From NCBI GenBank assembly GCA_937863415.1, contig CALMFC010000014.1, positions 164,222 to 228,221 on the forward strand: a stretch of 64,000 nucleotides of DNA, written 5' to 3'. Position 1 is the stretch's first letter. Each line of letters begins with the position of its first letter. A model generated the notes under the pieces. That model saw only the letters and a program-made list of their open reading frames with translations, did not search any database and was not told where the DNA came from. This DNA is from an uncultured bacterium (GTDB lineage: Bacteria; Patescibacteriota; Saccharimonadia; Saccharimonadales; Saccharimonadaceae). Of this stretch, positions 1-9,800 are shown in pieces. The position numbers and the translations under genes are program-made.

Positions 1-855
1 GATGGAATTATGAAGGCTTACGGTGCGCAGTCCAGTGACTATGTGATTAAAGTTAACAATCGCAAACTTATAAACTACATGATGGCGCAGTATTTTGGTC
101 TAGATGGTGTTCAGGCGCAATTGATGGTTAAATTATTTGACAAAAAAAGCAAGATTTCGGACCAAGATTTTACTGACCAAGCCACCGAGATATTTGGAGA
201 AGGCGCCGAAAGTGGATTAACCAAGGTAAAGAAATTATTAGATGCCACTAGCATGGCTGACCTTCCGGATGAAATTCGTGGAAGTTCTGCAGTCAAAGAG
301 GTTCAAGAGTTGTTTACGCTACTTGAGCGAGCTGGCGTCGACAGTTTAGTGTTTGACATCACCCTAATGCGCGGTCTTGATTACTATACAGGCATGGTTT
401 TTGAAGTGTTTGATACTCACCCAGATAATAGCCGGTCGTTATTTGGTGGTGGACGCTACGATGGATTAGTAGGATTATTTGGTGCAGAACCGATTTCGGC
501 AGTTGGCATGGCACCTGGCGGCACTATGATTGAAAACTTTTTAACTGTTCACAATTTGATTCCAGAGTCTCGCTCAACAACAGAGGTTTACGTTATAGTA
601 TTGGGTGAAGCAATGCGCGGTGCGAGTAAGTTGGCGCAAGATTTACGTGAAGCCGGTATAAACGTCGAACTAGACATCACAGATCGTAAACTAGATAAAC
701 AAATTAAAGCTGCCGTCAAAAAGAATATTCCATATATACTGTTTGCTGGTGAGTCAGAGATTGAGACTGAAATATACACACTTAAAGACGTAACTAGCGA
801 AGATGAGCAAAAACTAACGTTTGACCAAGTTGTTGATACTGTAAAGGGGAGATAG
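1..855 (+). CDS. hisS: Histidyl-tRNA synthetase, 3' part
   Basis: Charges tRNA-His with histidine in the cytoplasm. The reading frame is open from base 1, so the gene starts before the window; the visible ATG at 10 is internal. Class II synthetase signatures are seen: the HisRS-specific RGLDYYTG motif near residue 120 and the motif 3 string GGGRYDGL near residue 145, followed by an alpha/beta C-terminal anticodon-binding domain (about residues 195-280). It ends at a TAG followed by repeats. The neighbouring tig gene has its own promoter, so the two are probably separate transcripts. Recognition is by motif and is confident. Confidence 0.95.
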   Translation, partial: DGIMKAYGAQSSDYVIKVNNRKLINYMMAQYFGLDGVQAQLMVKLFDKKSKISDQDFTDQATEIFGEGAESGLTKVKKLLDATSMADLPDEIRGSSAVKEVQELFTLLERAGVDSLVFDITLMRGLDYYTGMVFEVFDTHPDNSRSLFGGGRYDGLVGLFGAEPISAVGMAPGGTMIENFLTVHNLIPESRSTTEVYVIVLGEAMRGASKLAQDLREAGINVELDITDRKLDKQIKAAVKKNIPYILFAGESEIETEIYTLKDVTSEDEQKLTFDQVVDTVKGR

Positions 856-860
856 TAGGT

Positions 861-885
861 GGAATATAGCTATTAGAATATGGCA
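861..885. repeat. Dispersed intergenic AATATAGC/ATTAG repeat, copy 1
   Basis: Short intergenic block with the words GGAATATAGCTATTAG and GAATATGGC, directly before the tandem CAATAGC array. Related words recur after tuf (16014-16040) and after rpmG (39626-39671), always directly downstream of a gene. No coding potential. Confidence 0.55.
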
Positions 886-891
886 CAATCT

Positions 892-940
892 CAATAGCCA
901 ATAGCCAATAGCCAATAGCCAATAGCCAATAGCCAATAGC
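892..940. repeat. Seven tandem copies of CAATAGC
   Basis: Seven perfect head-to-tail copies of the heptamer CAATAGC, counted directly in the sequence. The array ends 13 nt before the -10 box of the tig promoter and fills the place where a -35 box would be. Copy-number change by slippage could therefore alter tig expression. That effect is inference. Confidence 0.9.
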
Positions 941-950
941 CAACTCCGTC

Positions 951-959
951 TGGTATAAT
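951..959 (+). promoter_or_regulatory. Extended -10 promoter of tig (leaderless)
   Basis: TGGTATAAT gives an extended -10 (TGn plus TATAAT at 954-959). The start codon of tig is at 967, 7 nt after the -10 box, so transcription should begin at or next to the A of ATG. No Shine-Dalgarno site fits in between. Confidence 0.75.
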
Positions 960-966
960 TGTTCCA

Positions 967-2256
967 ATGAAGACATCTGTAAAAAATATATCCGACACAT
1001 TGGTCGAATTGACTATTACGCTTGACGCCGAGCAATTAGCAATCGCCGCAAAAGTAGCAACAACTAAACTAGCTAAGGACGTTAAGGTCCCTGGGTTTCG
1101 CAAAGGCAAGGTACCTGCATCTGTCGCGTCAAAAAATATTGACCCTAAGGCCCTGGAAGAGCAGACGATGGACGATGCAATTAGTAAGGCCGTTGCTGAA
1201 GCTTTTACCGAGCAAGCTATTCAAGTACTAGACCGCCCAGCAGTTGAAGTAAAGAAATACGTTCCTGGTGAAACACTGGAATTTACCGCTGAAGCCGAGG
1301 TATTGCCTAAAATCAAGCTGGGAAACTACAAGAAACTAAAAGCCGAGAAGATAAAAGTTGCGATCGACGCCAAAGACATTGACGAAACGATTGAGCGAAT
1401 GCGCCATGGCTTTGCTGAGCACAAAGACGTAAAGCGAGCCGCCAAAGACGGTGATGAAACTGTTATCGACTTTGTCGGTAAGCGCGATGGTGTGGCCTTT
1501 GACGGTGGTACCGCAACCGACTACGGACTTACACTCGGGTCTAACCAGTTCATTCCTGGATTTGAAGAAGCGATCGTGGGCCACAAACCAGGCGAGACTT
1601 TCGATATTGAACTGACTTTTCCTAAGGACTACCACGCAGCAGACCTTAAGGGCGCCAAGGTAACCTTTACGACTACACTTAAATCTATCAAAGAAGCTAA
1701 ACTGCCAGCTCTTGACGATAAATTTGCCGCTAAGTCCGGACCATTTAAAACGATGACTGAATTAAAAGCTGATATTAAGCGTGAATTACTAGCTCAAAAA
1801 GAGCGTGAAGCCACCGAAAAACTAAAAGACAACCTTGTCCAGCAATTAGTTGTGGCTAGCGACATACCTGTACCCGAGATATTAGTTAAAGATCAGATGC
1901 AGTCGATAGAGCGGGATTTTATGCAAAATCTAGCATATCAAGGTATGAATATCGAACAGTACCTTGAGACAAAAGGTTTTGCTGATAAAGAATCTTGGCT
2001 AGATACCGAAGTACGAGACGCAGCGGTTAATCGAGTAAAGGCAGGACTTGTTCTTGCAGAACTAAGCAAGGTTGAGAAAATATCGGCTACCGCCGACGAA
2101 CTTGCATCTCACATAGACCTATATCGCACACAGTATGCAACTAATCCAGAGGCTTTGAAGCAGTTTGAGCTGCCTGAAGTTCAGCGTGACATTGCTAATC
2201 GTTTGTTAACTGAAAAGACAGTTGATCTGCTAGTTAAGCTTAATTTAGGGAGTTAG
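967..2256 (+). CDS. tig: Trigger factor chaperone
   Basis: Ribosome-associated peptidyl-prolyl isomerase and chaperone that meets nascent chains at the exit tunnel. At 429 residues it has the usual family length. The ribosome-docking signature GFRKGKVP is at residues 43-50. An FKBP-type domain follows at about 155-240 (GSNQFIPGFEEAIVGHKPGE) and then a helical C-terminal domain. The gene has its own extended -10 promoter 7 nt before ATG and appears leaderless. Its stop region holds the Shine-Dalgarno of the next small gene, so the two are probably co-transcribed. clpP follows, which groups protein quality-control genes together. Confidence 0.97.
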   Translation: MKTSVKNISDTLVELTITLDAEQLAIAAKVATTKLAKDVKVPGFRKGKVPASVASKNIDPKALEEQTMDDAISKAVAEAFTEQAIQVLDRPAVEVKKYVPGETLEFTAEAEVLPKIKLGNYKKLKAEKIKVAIDAKDIDETIERMRHGFAEHKDVKRAAKDGDETVIDFVGKRDGVAFDGGTATDYGLTLGSNQFIPGFEEAIVGHKPGETFDIELTFPKDYHAADLKGAKVTFTTTLKSIKEAKLPALDDKFAAKSGPFKTMTELKADIKRELLAQKEREATEKLKDNLVQQLVVASDIPVPEILVKDQMQSIERDFMQNLAYQGMNIEQYLETKGFADKESWLDTEVRDAAVNRVKAGLVLAELSKVEKISATADELASHIDLYRTQYATNPEALKQFELPEVQRDIANRLLTEKTVDLLVKLNLGS

Positions 2257-2260
2257 ATAG

Positions 2261-2632
2261 ATGCCTGAAAAACCGACTCAACTCATTGAACGCGAATCTG
2301 TTGCGCAGAAGTACGAGACCATGCACATTAACGCCCCCTATAGGGCGGCCGAGTTTGATAATGAAACGCTTGAAGCTATCATAGACGGCAAAGGTTTTTT
2401 GTTCATTTCGAATAGCGAGGTGAATGGCGAGGGCGACAAAAAGCGACAAGTATATAACAAGCAGCTACTAGAATATGTGATTGACGGTGCTCTAAACTAT
2501 TCAATATCTTTCGATGAATCAACGAGCATGATTACTGCATCGGTTTGTGATTCAGATAAGTCAACAAACATCGTGTACGAAGGGCGATTGTACTCGGAAG
2601 CAATAGCAGCGATCGAAGCGGCTGGATTCTAG
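2261..2632 (+). CDS. Unknown 123-residue protein between tig and clpP
   Basis: I do not recognise this protein. It is acidic, soluble-looking, with no membrane segment, signal peptide or cysteine cluster (one Cys). An AGGGAG Shine-Dalgarno at 2247-2252 lies inside the end of tig, 8 nt before the ATG, so it is probably translated from the tig transcript. It is followed by the CIRCE-like operator and clpP. Position between two protein quality-control genes hints at a related role, but nothing in the sequence proves this. Confidence 0.75.
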   Translation: MPEKPTQLIERESVAQKYETMHINAPYRAAEFDNETLEAIIDGKGFLFISNSEVNGEGDKKRQVYNKQLLEYVIDGALNYSISFDESTSMITASVCDSDKSTNIVYEGRLYSEAIAAIEAAGF

Positions 2633-2641
2633 AATCGCCGC

Positions 2642-2668
2642 CTAGCACTCACTTGCAACGAGTGCTAG
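2642..2668. promoter_or_regulatory. CIRCE-like HrcA operator before clpP
   Basis: Perfect inverted repeat CTAGCACTC-N9-GAGTGCTAG. The CIRCE consensus bound by the heat-shock repressor HrcA is TTAGCACTC-N9-GAGTGCTAA; arms and the 9-nt spacer match except for the outermost base pair. The putative clpP -35 box lies in the spacer, so bound HrcA would block RNA polymerase. The match is seen directly; control by HrcA is inferred from the known family. Confidence 0.88.
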
Positions 2669-2681
2669 GTTTATATATACT
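2653..2681 (+). promoter_or_regulatory. clpP promoter (leaderless)
   Basis: TTGCAA at 2653-2658, a 17-nt spacer, and TATACT at 2676-2681. The clpP ATG lies 6 nt further on, so the transcript should be leaderless. The -35 is embedded in the CIRCE spacer. Confidence 0.8.
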
Positions 2682-2687
2682 AGAATT

Positions 2688-3284
2688 ATGACTAAGCCAT
2701 CAAATTATCTAGTTCCAACGGTAATTGAACGATCACCTGATGGTGAGCGTGCATTTGATATCTATTCACGGTTACTTAAAGAACGAATTGTGTTCTTGGG
2801 CGAAGATGTTAATGAACACACAGCCAATATCGTAATTGCTCAATTAATACATCTAGCTTACGAAGATCCTAAAAAAGACATCAAACTATACATAAACAGC
2901 CCTGGTGGTAGCGTGTATGATGGTTTGGCGATTTATGACACGATTCAATATATTTCGCCTGACGTTCAAACAATCGGCATCGGATTACAGGCAAGTATGG
3001 GGGCATTCTTGCTATCTAGTGGCGCCAAAGGCAAGCGATATGTTTTGCCAAGTAGCCGTATTATGATCCACCAGCCATCTAGTGGTACTCAGGGTAAGAT
3101 TACGGATCAAGAGATTACATTGAAGGAAGGAATCTTCCTAAAACGACGCTTGAACGAAATTTTAGCCAAAAATACCGGTCAGCCGTTATCTAAAATCGAG
3201 AAGGACGCTGATCGCGACTTTTGGATGAGTGGCGACGAAGCCGTTAAATATGGCCTAATTGACGAAGTTATCAAAAAAGCCTAA
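2688..3284 (+). CDS. clpP: ATP-dependent Clp protease proteolytic subunit
   Basis: Serine protease that forms the barrel of the Clp protease and degrades unfolded substrates passed on by a Clp ATPase. The 198-residue length is typical. The catalytic triad is visible as Ser103 in QASMGAF, His128 in MIHQP and Asp177 in ADRDFWM, along with the conserved [10 protein letters not shown] loop at residues 71-80. The start is fixed by the promoter, since ATG lies only 6 nt after the -10 box. A CIRCE-like operator overlaps the promoter, pointing to heat-shock control by HrcA. The Clp ATPase partner is not in this window. Confidence 0.97.
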   Translation: MTKPSNYLVPTVIERSPDGERAFDIYSRLLKERIVFLGEDVNEHTANIVIAQLIHLAYEDPKKDIKLYINSPGGSVYDGLAIYDTIQYISPDVQTIGIGLQASMGAFLLSSGAKGKRYVLPSSRIMIHQPSSGTQGKITDQEITLKEGIFLKRRLNEILAKNTGQPLSKIEKDADRDFWMSGDEAVKYGLIDEVIKKA

Positions 3285-3312
3285 TTGTACGATATTATCA
3301 TCTAAATAGTGC

Positions 3313-3341
3313 TTGACTATTCATTTAGAATCCCGCACAAT
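3313..3341 (+). promoter_or_regulatory. Candidate rpoBC promoter
   Basis: TTGACT at 3313-3318, 17-nt spacer, weak -10 CACAAT at 3336-3341. It is the best promoter-like pair in the 226-nt gap before rpoB and would give a leader of roughly 160 nt. Confidence 0.45.
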
Positions 3342-3417
3342 AGGTAACAAGAAGTAGTGTAGCATGGTTACTTGTGTCTTTTTGTTTGTTGGCAGCGAAC
3401 GGATGACGACCACTGTT

Positions 3418-3472
3418 AAGGGAATCTTCGACGCCAAGAGCCCTTTTGTTTAGGTTGGCCGATCTAAACAAA
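3418..3472 (+). promoter_or_regulatory. rpoB leader hairpins, possible attenuator
   Basis: First hairpin: AAGGG (3418-3422) with CCCTT (3441-3445), enclosing an inner TCTT/AAGA pair, followed by TTTTGTTT. Second hairpin: a perfect 9-bp pair TTTGTTTAG (3445-3453) with CTAAACAAA (3464-3472). The T-tract of the first is the 5' arm of the second, so the two compete. This is the arrangement expected of a terminator/antiterminator switch upstream of RNA polymerase genes. Function is inferred. Confidence 0.5.
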
Positions 3473-3510
3473 CCAAATACAATTTATTATACCAAGGAGT
3501 TGCATCACCT

Positions 3511-6500
3511 ATGGCAAAAACTAAACCTAGCAGCGCTAAGCGAGTGTTCTTTACTGAGGACGACACAGCGCTATCACTACCAAACTTAATAGCACATCAA
3601 AAGGACAGCTGGCGTGATTTTGTTGAAACGGGATTAGGCGAAATATTCGCTGAGCTGAATCCAATTGATGACTATACCGGTCAAAAATTAGCTTTAAGGT
3701 TCAAAGAATACAAATTCGATGACCCAAAAACTACCGAGACTTTTGCAAAAGAAAACAACCTTACTTTCGACGCACCCCTACACGCTAACGTAGAACTCAC
3801 TAATAAAGTAACTGGCGAAGTCAAAGAAAGTGAAATTTATCTAGGTGATTACCCATGGATGACTGACCGCGGTACGTTTATCGTAAATGGTACCGAGCGT
3901 GTGGTTGTCTCGCAGTTGATTCGTAGTGCCGGCGTGTTCTTTACTGCTGATAAACTAGCAACTCGCAATACCTATGGTGCTAAATTGATTCCAGGCCGTG
4001 GTGCATGGTTAGAATTCGAAACTGCCAGCAACGGTGCGATTTATGTCAAAATCGACCGACGTCGTAAACTGCCAATTACGACTTTATTCCGCGCACTTGG
4101 GCACAGTAAAACGTCTGAAATCAAATCACTATTTGCTGATGTTGACACCGGCGAAGTTAAATATATTGATGCAACACTTGAAAAAGACCCGTCTCGCGGC
4201 TCAAACGAAGCTTTGATTGAGGTTTATCGCCGTCTTCGCCCAGGAGATCTAGCGACAGTCGATAATGCTCGCACCATGATTGAACGAATGTTCTTTGACT
4301 TTAAACGATTTGACTATAGTCGCGTAGGTCGTTACAAATTAAACCAACGACTTGGACTGGATTTGCCAAACACTACAGAAAATCGCGTCTTCCAAATTTC
4401 TGATTTAATTGCGATTGTCCGCGAGATTATTCGCTTGAACAATACTCAAGATTTGCCAGATGATATCGATGCGCTTTCAAACCGCCGAGTTAAATTAGTT
4501 GGCGAATTAGTTGCTCGTCAGTTCCGTGTCGGTATGCTTCGTATGCAACGTAATGCTATGGATCGTATGTCAATGTCCGAGATTGAGACTGTTACGCCAG
4601 GACAGTTGATTAACGCTCGTCCAGTTGTCGCTGCAGTGCGAGAATTCTTTGCCAGTTCACAGCTTTCACAGTTGATGGATGAGGTAAACCCACTAGCTGA
4701 GCTTTCACACAAACGTCGCCTAAGCTCAATGGGGCCGGGTGGACTGTCACGCGAACGTGCTGGTTTTGACGTTCGTGATGCTCATCCTACTCATTACGGT
4801 CGCCTTTGCGTGGTAGAGACACCAGAGGGCGCCAACATCGGGTTGGTACTTAACCTTGCGACATACGCACGTGTTAATGAATACGGCTTTATTGAGACAC
4901 CTTACCTAAAGGTTGTTAAAGGTAAAGTAACTGATGAAATCGTTTACCTTGATGCTTCGCACGAAATAAACGAAGTGATTGCTGATGCAAGCGTCAAGAT
5001 CAATCCAGATGGAACGTTCGCCGATGAGCGTGTTAGCGCTAGGAATGGTTTGCTTCCAGAGCAGGTTGATGCAACGGACGTTACCTATGTTGACGCCGCA
5101 CACAAACAGATTTTAGGAACATCGGCTGCCTTAATTCCATTTATTGAGAAAAACCGTGTTGACCGTTCGCTTACAGGTTCAGCCATGCAGAAGCAAGCTG
5201 TACCATTACTTCGCCCACAGTCTCCGACTGTTGGAACTGGTATTGAAGCAGAACTAGCCAAAAACACTAGTCAATTGGTCGTTGCAAGTGGTGATGGGGA
5301 AGTTGTTCGAGCAGATGGCGACGAAGTGCATGTTAAGTACAAAGATGGCGTTAAAGTTTACGAAGTAATTCACTTTGCAAAAAGTAACGACGATCGTTCA
5401 ATTAATCAAAAAGTACGTGTTATAAGAGGTCAGAAGGTTAAAAAGGGCGACATCTTAATCGAGGGAGCTTCGATTGCCGAAGGTGAATTAGCACTCGGTA
5501 GCGATCTAACTGTAGCCTTCATGCCATGGGGTGGCTACAACATGGATGATGCAATCGTGCTTTCGAGCCGCGTTGTTCAAGACGACACATTGACTAGCAT
5601 TAATATCAAGGATTTCACGGTTGAAGTCCGTGAAACTAAACTAGGCAACGAAATTGTGACACGTGATATTCCAAACGTTAGCGAAGAATCTCTACGTCAC
5701 CTAGATGAAGATGGTATTGTCCAACTAGGCTCAGAAGTTAAATCTGGTGATGTCTTGGTAGGCAAGATTACGCCAAAAGGCGAACAAGAACTTTCAAGCG
5801 AAGAACGATTACTACGCGCAATCTTTGGCGAAAAAGCCAAAGACGTACGCGATACTTCACTACGTATGAACAATGCCGGTGGCGGTAAAGTCGTTGGCGT
5901 TAAGATCTTTAGCCGTGAGAACGGCCACGAACTAAAGGCTGGTGTGATTATGCAAATCCAGATTTTCGTAGCACAGTTCCGTAAGATTTCAGTTGGAGAT
6001 AAGCTAGCTGGACGTCACGGTAATAAGGGTGTTGTTGCCCGTATTCTGCCAATCGAGGATATGCCATTCATGGAAGATGGTACTCCAATCGATGTAGTGC
6101 TTAACCCACTGGGTGTGCCAAGCCGTATGAATATAGGACAGTTGTTTGAAACTCATCTTGGTATGGCCGCGCGAGCTCTTGGCTATAAAGTTGCGACCCC
6201 TCCATTTAATGGTGTTAAAAACGAAACTATCAGTGATGAGCTAGAAAAAGCTGGCTTTGCACGGGATGGCAAATTTCAATTATTTGACGGTCGTGACGGC
6301 AGCGCCTTTGAAGAACGAACTACAGTCGGTGTGATGCACATGATTAAACTGCACCACATGGTTAGCGACAAGATTCATGCTCGATCTACCGGTCCATACA
6401 CAATGGTGACTCAACAGCCACTTGGTGGTAAAGCCCAAAACGGTGGTCAAAGGTTCGGAGAAATGGAAGTCTGGGCACTAGAGGCTTACGGTGCTGCGTC

Positions 6501-6879
6501 AACTCTACAGGAAATGATTACGATCAAATCCGACGATGTCTACGGACGCGCTAAGGCTTATGAGTCAATCATCAAGAATGAACCAATTGTTGGTCCGAAA
6601 TTACCAGAATCGTTTAACGTCCTAGTTAAGGAGCTTCAGGGACTTGGTCTAAGAATCGACTTACTGGATGAGTCTGAAGACGCCATTATCGATGCTGAAC
6701 ATGTTATTAGCAGTGTAATAAACGGTGAACCTGTTTCATCCAAATCAATTGACCTAGACGATGATGACATCGAGATTCTGGACGAAGCTGACGACTTGGG
6801 TGATTTGGGCGATGGTGTGACTATTCAAGATATTGATGAAATAGAGAATTCGCTAACTAGTGAAAAGGAGGAGGCGTAA
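3511..6879 (+). CDS. rpoB: RNA polymerase beta subunit
   Basis: Forms one half of the catalytic clamp of RNA polymerase and holds part of the nucleotide-entry site. The 1122-residue length is typical of a compact bacterial beta without large lineage inserts. Conserved strings seen include GRLCVVETPEGANIG in the rifampicin region and HGNKGVVARILPIEDMPFM and GGKAQNGGQRFGEMEVWALEA towards the C-terminus. The AAGGAGT Shine-Dalgarno at 3494-3500 sets the start. The tail (about 1080-1122) is strongly acidic. rpoC begins 1 nt after its stop, and the rpoC Shine-Dalgarno lies inside the 3' end of rpoB, so the two are coupled. Confidence 0.98.
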   Translation: MAKTKPSSAKRVFFTEDDTALSLPNLIAHQKDSWRDFVETGLGEIFAELNPIDDYTGQKLALRFKEYKFDDPKTTETFAKENNLTFDAPLHANVELTNKVTGEVKESEIYLGDYPWMTDRGTFIVNGTERVVVSQLIRSAGVFFTADKLATRNTYGAKLIPGRGAWLEFETASNGAIYVKIDRRRKLPITTLFRALGHSKTSEIKSLFADVDTGEVKYIDATLEKDPSRGSNEALIEVYRRLRPGDLATVDNARTMIERMFFDFKRFDYSRVGRYKLNQRLGLDLPNTTENRVFQISDLIAIVREIIRLNNTQDLPDDIDALSNRRVKLVGELVARQFRVGMLRMQRNAMDRMSMSEIETVTPGQLINARPVVAAVREFFASSQLSQLMDEVNPLAELSHKRRLSSMGPGGLSRERAGFDVRDAHPTHYGRLCVVETPEGANIGLVLNLATYARVNEYGFIETPYLKVVKGKVTDEIVYLDASHEINEVIADASVKINPDGTFADERVSARNGLLPEQVDATDVTYVDAAHKQILGTSAALIPFIEKNRVDRSLTGSAMQKQAVPLLRPQSPTVGTGIEAELAKNTSQLVVASGDGEVVRADGDEVHVKYKDGVKVYEVIHFAKSNDDRSINQKVRVIRGQKVKKGDILIEGASIAEGELALGSDLTVAFMPWGGYNMDDAIVLSSRVVQDDTLTSINIKDFTVEVRETKLGNEIVTRDIPNVSEESLRHLDEDGIVQLGSEVKSGDVLVGKITPKGEQELSSEERLLRAIFGEKAKDVRDTSLRMNNAGGGKVVGVKIFSRENGHELKAGVIMQIQIFVAQFRKISVGDKLAGRHGNKGVVARILPIEDMPFMEDGTPIDVVLNPLGVPSRMNIGQLFETHLGMAARALGYKVATPPFNGVKNETISDELEKAGFARDGKFQLFDGRDGSAFEERTTVGVMHMIKLHHMVSDKIHARSTGPYTMVTQQPLGGKAQNGGQRFGEMEVWALEAYGAASTLQEMITIKSDDVYGRAKAYESIIKNEPIVGPKLPESFNVLVKELQGLGLRIDLLDESEDAIIDAEHVISSVINGEPVSSKSIDLDDDDIEILDEADDLGDLGDGVTIQDIDEIENSLTSEKEEA

Positions 6880-6880
6880 T

Positions 6881-9800
6881 ATGTCGCGTGTAATTGCAGG
6901 AAGCGGAATTGCTGATTTTGATGCAGTACGTCTATCCGTAGCTAGCCCCGAAGACATCCTTAAGTGGAGTCACGGTGAGGTTACTAAACCAGAAACAATT
7001 AACTATCGAACTCAAAAACCTGAGCGAGACGGTTTGTTTTGTGAGCGTATCTTTGGCCCAGTCAAAGATATTAATCCGCACGACAACAAACTAAAGGGCG
7101 TTCGTTCACGCGAAGCAGCCGTCGACAAAAATGGCGATTTAGTAACAAAGTCAATCGTTCGTCGCGAACGCATGGCACACATTACGTTGGCTGCTCCTGT
7201 TGCGCACATTTGGTTTATGCGTGGTACTCCTAGCGCCATGTCGCTATTACTTGGTATTACAGTTCGTAATCTCGAGCGCATTGCTTACTTTGCAACATAC
7301 GTAATATTAAAAGCTGACGAAGAGAAGCGCGATCAGATGCTAGCTGACCTAGAAGCTGAAACAGAAGCTGGTCAAGTTGCCATTAAAATCCGCTACGAGC
7401 GCGAAGCAGAGGCAGAAGGTGTAGATGTTAAGGCGCTTGCCCAAGCTCAATCGACTGAAATCGAAGAATTAACCGAGAATTATAACGTTAAAAAAGCACA
7501 ACTAGAGGGCCTAGTTAAGGGTGCGTTAATTAACGAAGTTGATTTCCGTAATTTACCAGAAGAATATGAAGAATTAGTTGAAGTTGGCATGGGTGGAACT
7601 GCCCTTAAGGCGCTGCTTGATGAGATTAATCTGTCTGAACTAATCGCTAAATTAACCGAAGAGGTTGAAATAGCTAAGGGTCAACGCGAGAAGAAGCTTC
7701 TGAAGCGTTTGAAAGTTCTAGAAGGAATGCACGCTGCAGGTATCAAACCTAGTAGCTTGGCATTAACAGTTTTACCGGTTATCCCACCAGATCTTCGCCC
7801 AATGGTGCAGTTAACAGGCGGCCGTTTTGCAACTTCGGATCTAAATGATTTGTATCGCCGTGTTATTAACCGTAATAACCGTCTTAAGAAACTAATTGAT
7901 CTAAATGCACCCGAAGTGATTCGTCGCAATGAAATGCGTATGCTTCAAGAAGCTGTTGATGCGTTGATTGATAACTCAGCTGCTCGTGGTGGCCGTGCGG
8001 TTAACGCAACCGGTGGAAGACGTCGACTTAAGTCAATTTCTGACATGTTAAAGGGTAAACAGGGCCGTTTCCGCCAAAACCTACTTGGTAAACGTGTTGA
8101 TTACTCAGGACGTTCAGTAATTGTGGTTGGTCCAAAACTGAAAATTAACGAGTGTGGACTGCCAAAACAAATGGCAATTGAACTGTTCAAACCCTTTGTT
8201 ATTAGTTGGTTGATTCGAAATGAGCACGCTCACAACATCCGATCGGCAACTCGCTTAATTGAAGCGGGTGAGGCGATTGTTTGGGACGCGCTAGATGCAG
8301 TAATCGAAGGTAAATATGTGCTGCTTAACCGTGCGCCTTCACTTCACCGTTTGTCGATTCAGGCTTTCCAACCAGTACTTGTTGAGGGTAAGGCAATTCA
8401 CTTGCACCCACTTGTAGCTACCGGCTTTAACGCTGACTATGATGGTGACCAGATGGCAGTTCATTTGCCACTTTCAGACGATGCACAGCGTGAAGCTCGT
8501 GAGTTAATGACAGCTACAAATAACTTGCTGAAACCAGCTGACGGTTCGCCAGTACTAAGTATTGGACAGGACGTGGTGCTTGGTAACTATTACTTGACAT
8601 ACGAAAAGCCAAGTGCTCAGACCAAGGAAATCAAATCGTATAGCTCCGTTTATGAAGCTGAGATGGCGTACGATGACGGAAAATTGCAACTACAAAGCCC
8701 AATTCGAGTCTTCACCAAGGGTGAAATTCGTGAAACAACTTTGGGCCGAGTATTCTTTAACGAGATTCTACCAGAAGATTTCCCTTACGATAATTCAGTT
8801 CAAGGTAAGAAACAGCTCAAAAAAGTACTGGCCAAGATTTTCGATCGTTACGACGCTGAAACCACAGCTCAGACCGCTGATAGAATGAAAGGTTTAGCCT
8901 TTAGATTTGCAACTGTGGCGGCTGTTTCGACCGGTAAAGACGATTATCTTCACTTTAAAGAAATTGCTGAATTCGTTGACGAAGGTGACGAACGAACAAC
9001 TTTGATTGCAGAACAGTTTGACCAAGGTTTAATTACCGAGGAAGAGCGTTATAATTTGACGGTTTCCGCATGGCGATCAGTCGACCGCAACGTAACGGAA
9101 TTCTTGCAAAGTCAGTTAGCACACATGGATACCAGTATTAGCGTCATGGTTAACTCTGGCGCACGTGGTGACATTAGTAACGTAAAGCTGGCTAGCGCCA
9201 TGGTTGGTATCATGGTTGATGCAACTAACCGTGAAATCGAACTTCCTATACGTTCTAACTATAAAGACGGTCTAAGTTCGCTAGAACAGTTCGTGGCCAC
9301 TCGTGGTGCACGTAAGGGTCTGATTGATACAGCGCTTAAAACTGCCGATTCGGGTTACCTAACGCGTCGTCTAGTAGATGTATCACAAGATGTATTTACC
9401 GTAGAAGACACCGAAGGTGACGATGAAGGCTTTGCAATTCTTAGAAGTGAATCAGAACTAACAATGATCGACTTTAGCAACCGCCTAAACGGTCGCTTTA
9501 CTGCCGAAGAAGTCCCAGGTCACATTGGCAAGGATGAGCTAATTACCCGTGCTGTGGCTGATGCGATCGAAGCTGATCCAAAAATTGATAGCGTACTGAT
9601 TCAATCAGTTCTATCAACCAAGAATCTTCGTGGAATTCCGCGCAAGAGCTATGGTATCGATATGGCCTCAGGTAAATTAGTAAACACTGCTCAACCAGTC
9701 GGTGTTATCGCTGCTCAATCGGTCGGTGAGCCAGGTACTCAGTTGACACTTAAAACTTTCCACGCTGGTGGTGTAGCTGGTGGTGACATTACGCAGGGTC

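Noticed and set aside
892..940. CRISPR array
   Set aside because: The unit is 7 nt with no spacers, so it is a simple tandem repeat. No cas genes are seen in the window.
6860..6880. rpoC start at ATG 6860
   Set aside because: This ATG lies in the Shine-Dalgarno and rpoB 3' end and would add MKRRRRN; ATG 6881 follows AAGGAGG at normal spacing and matches the family start.
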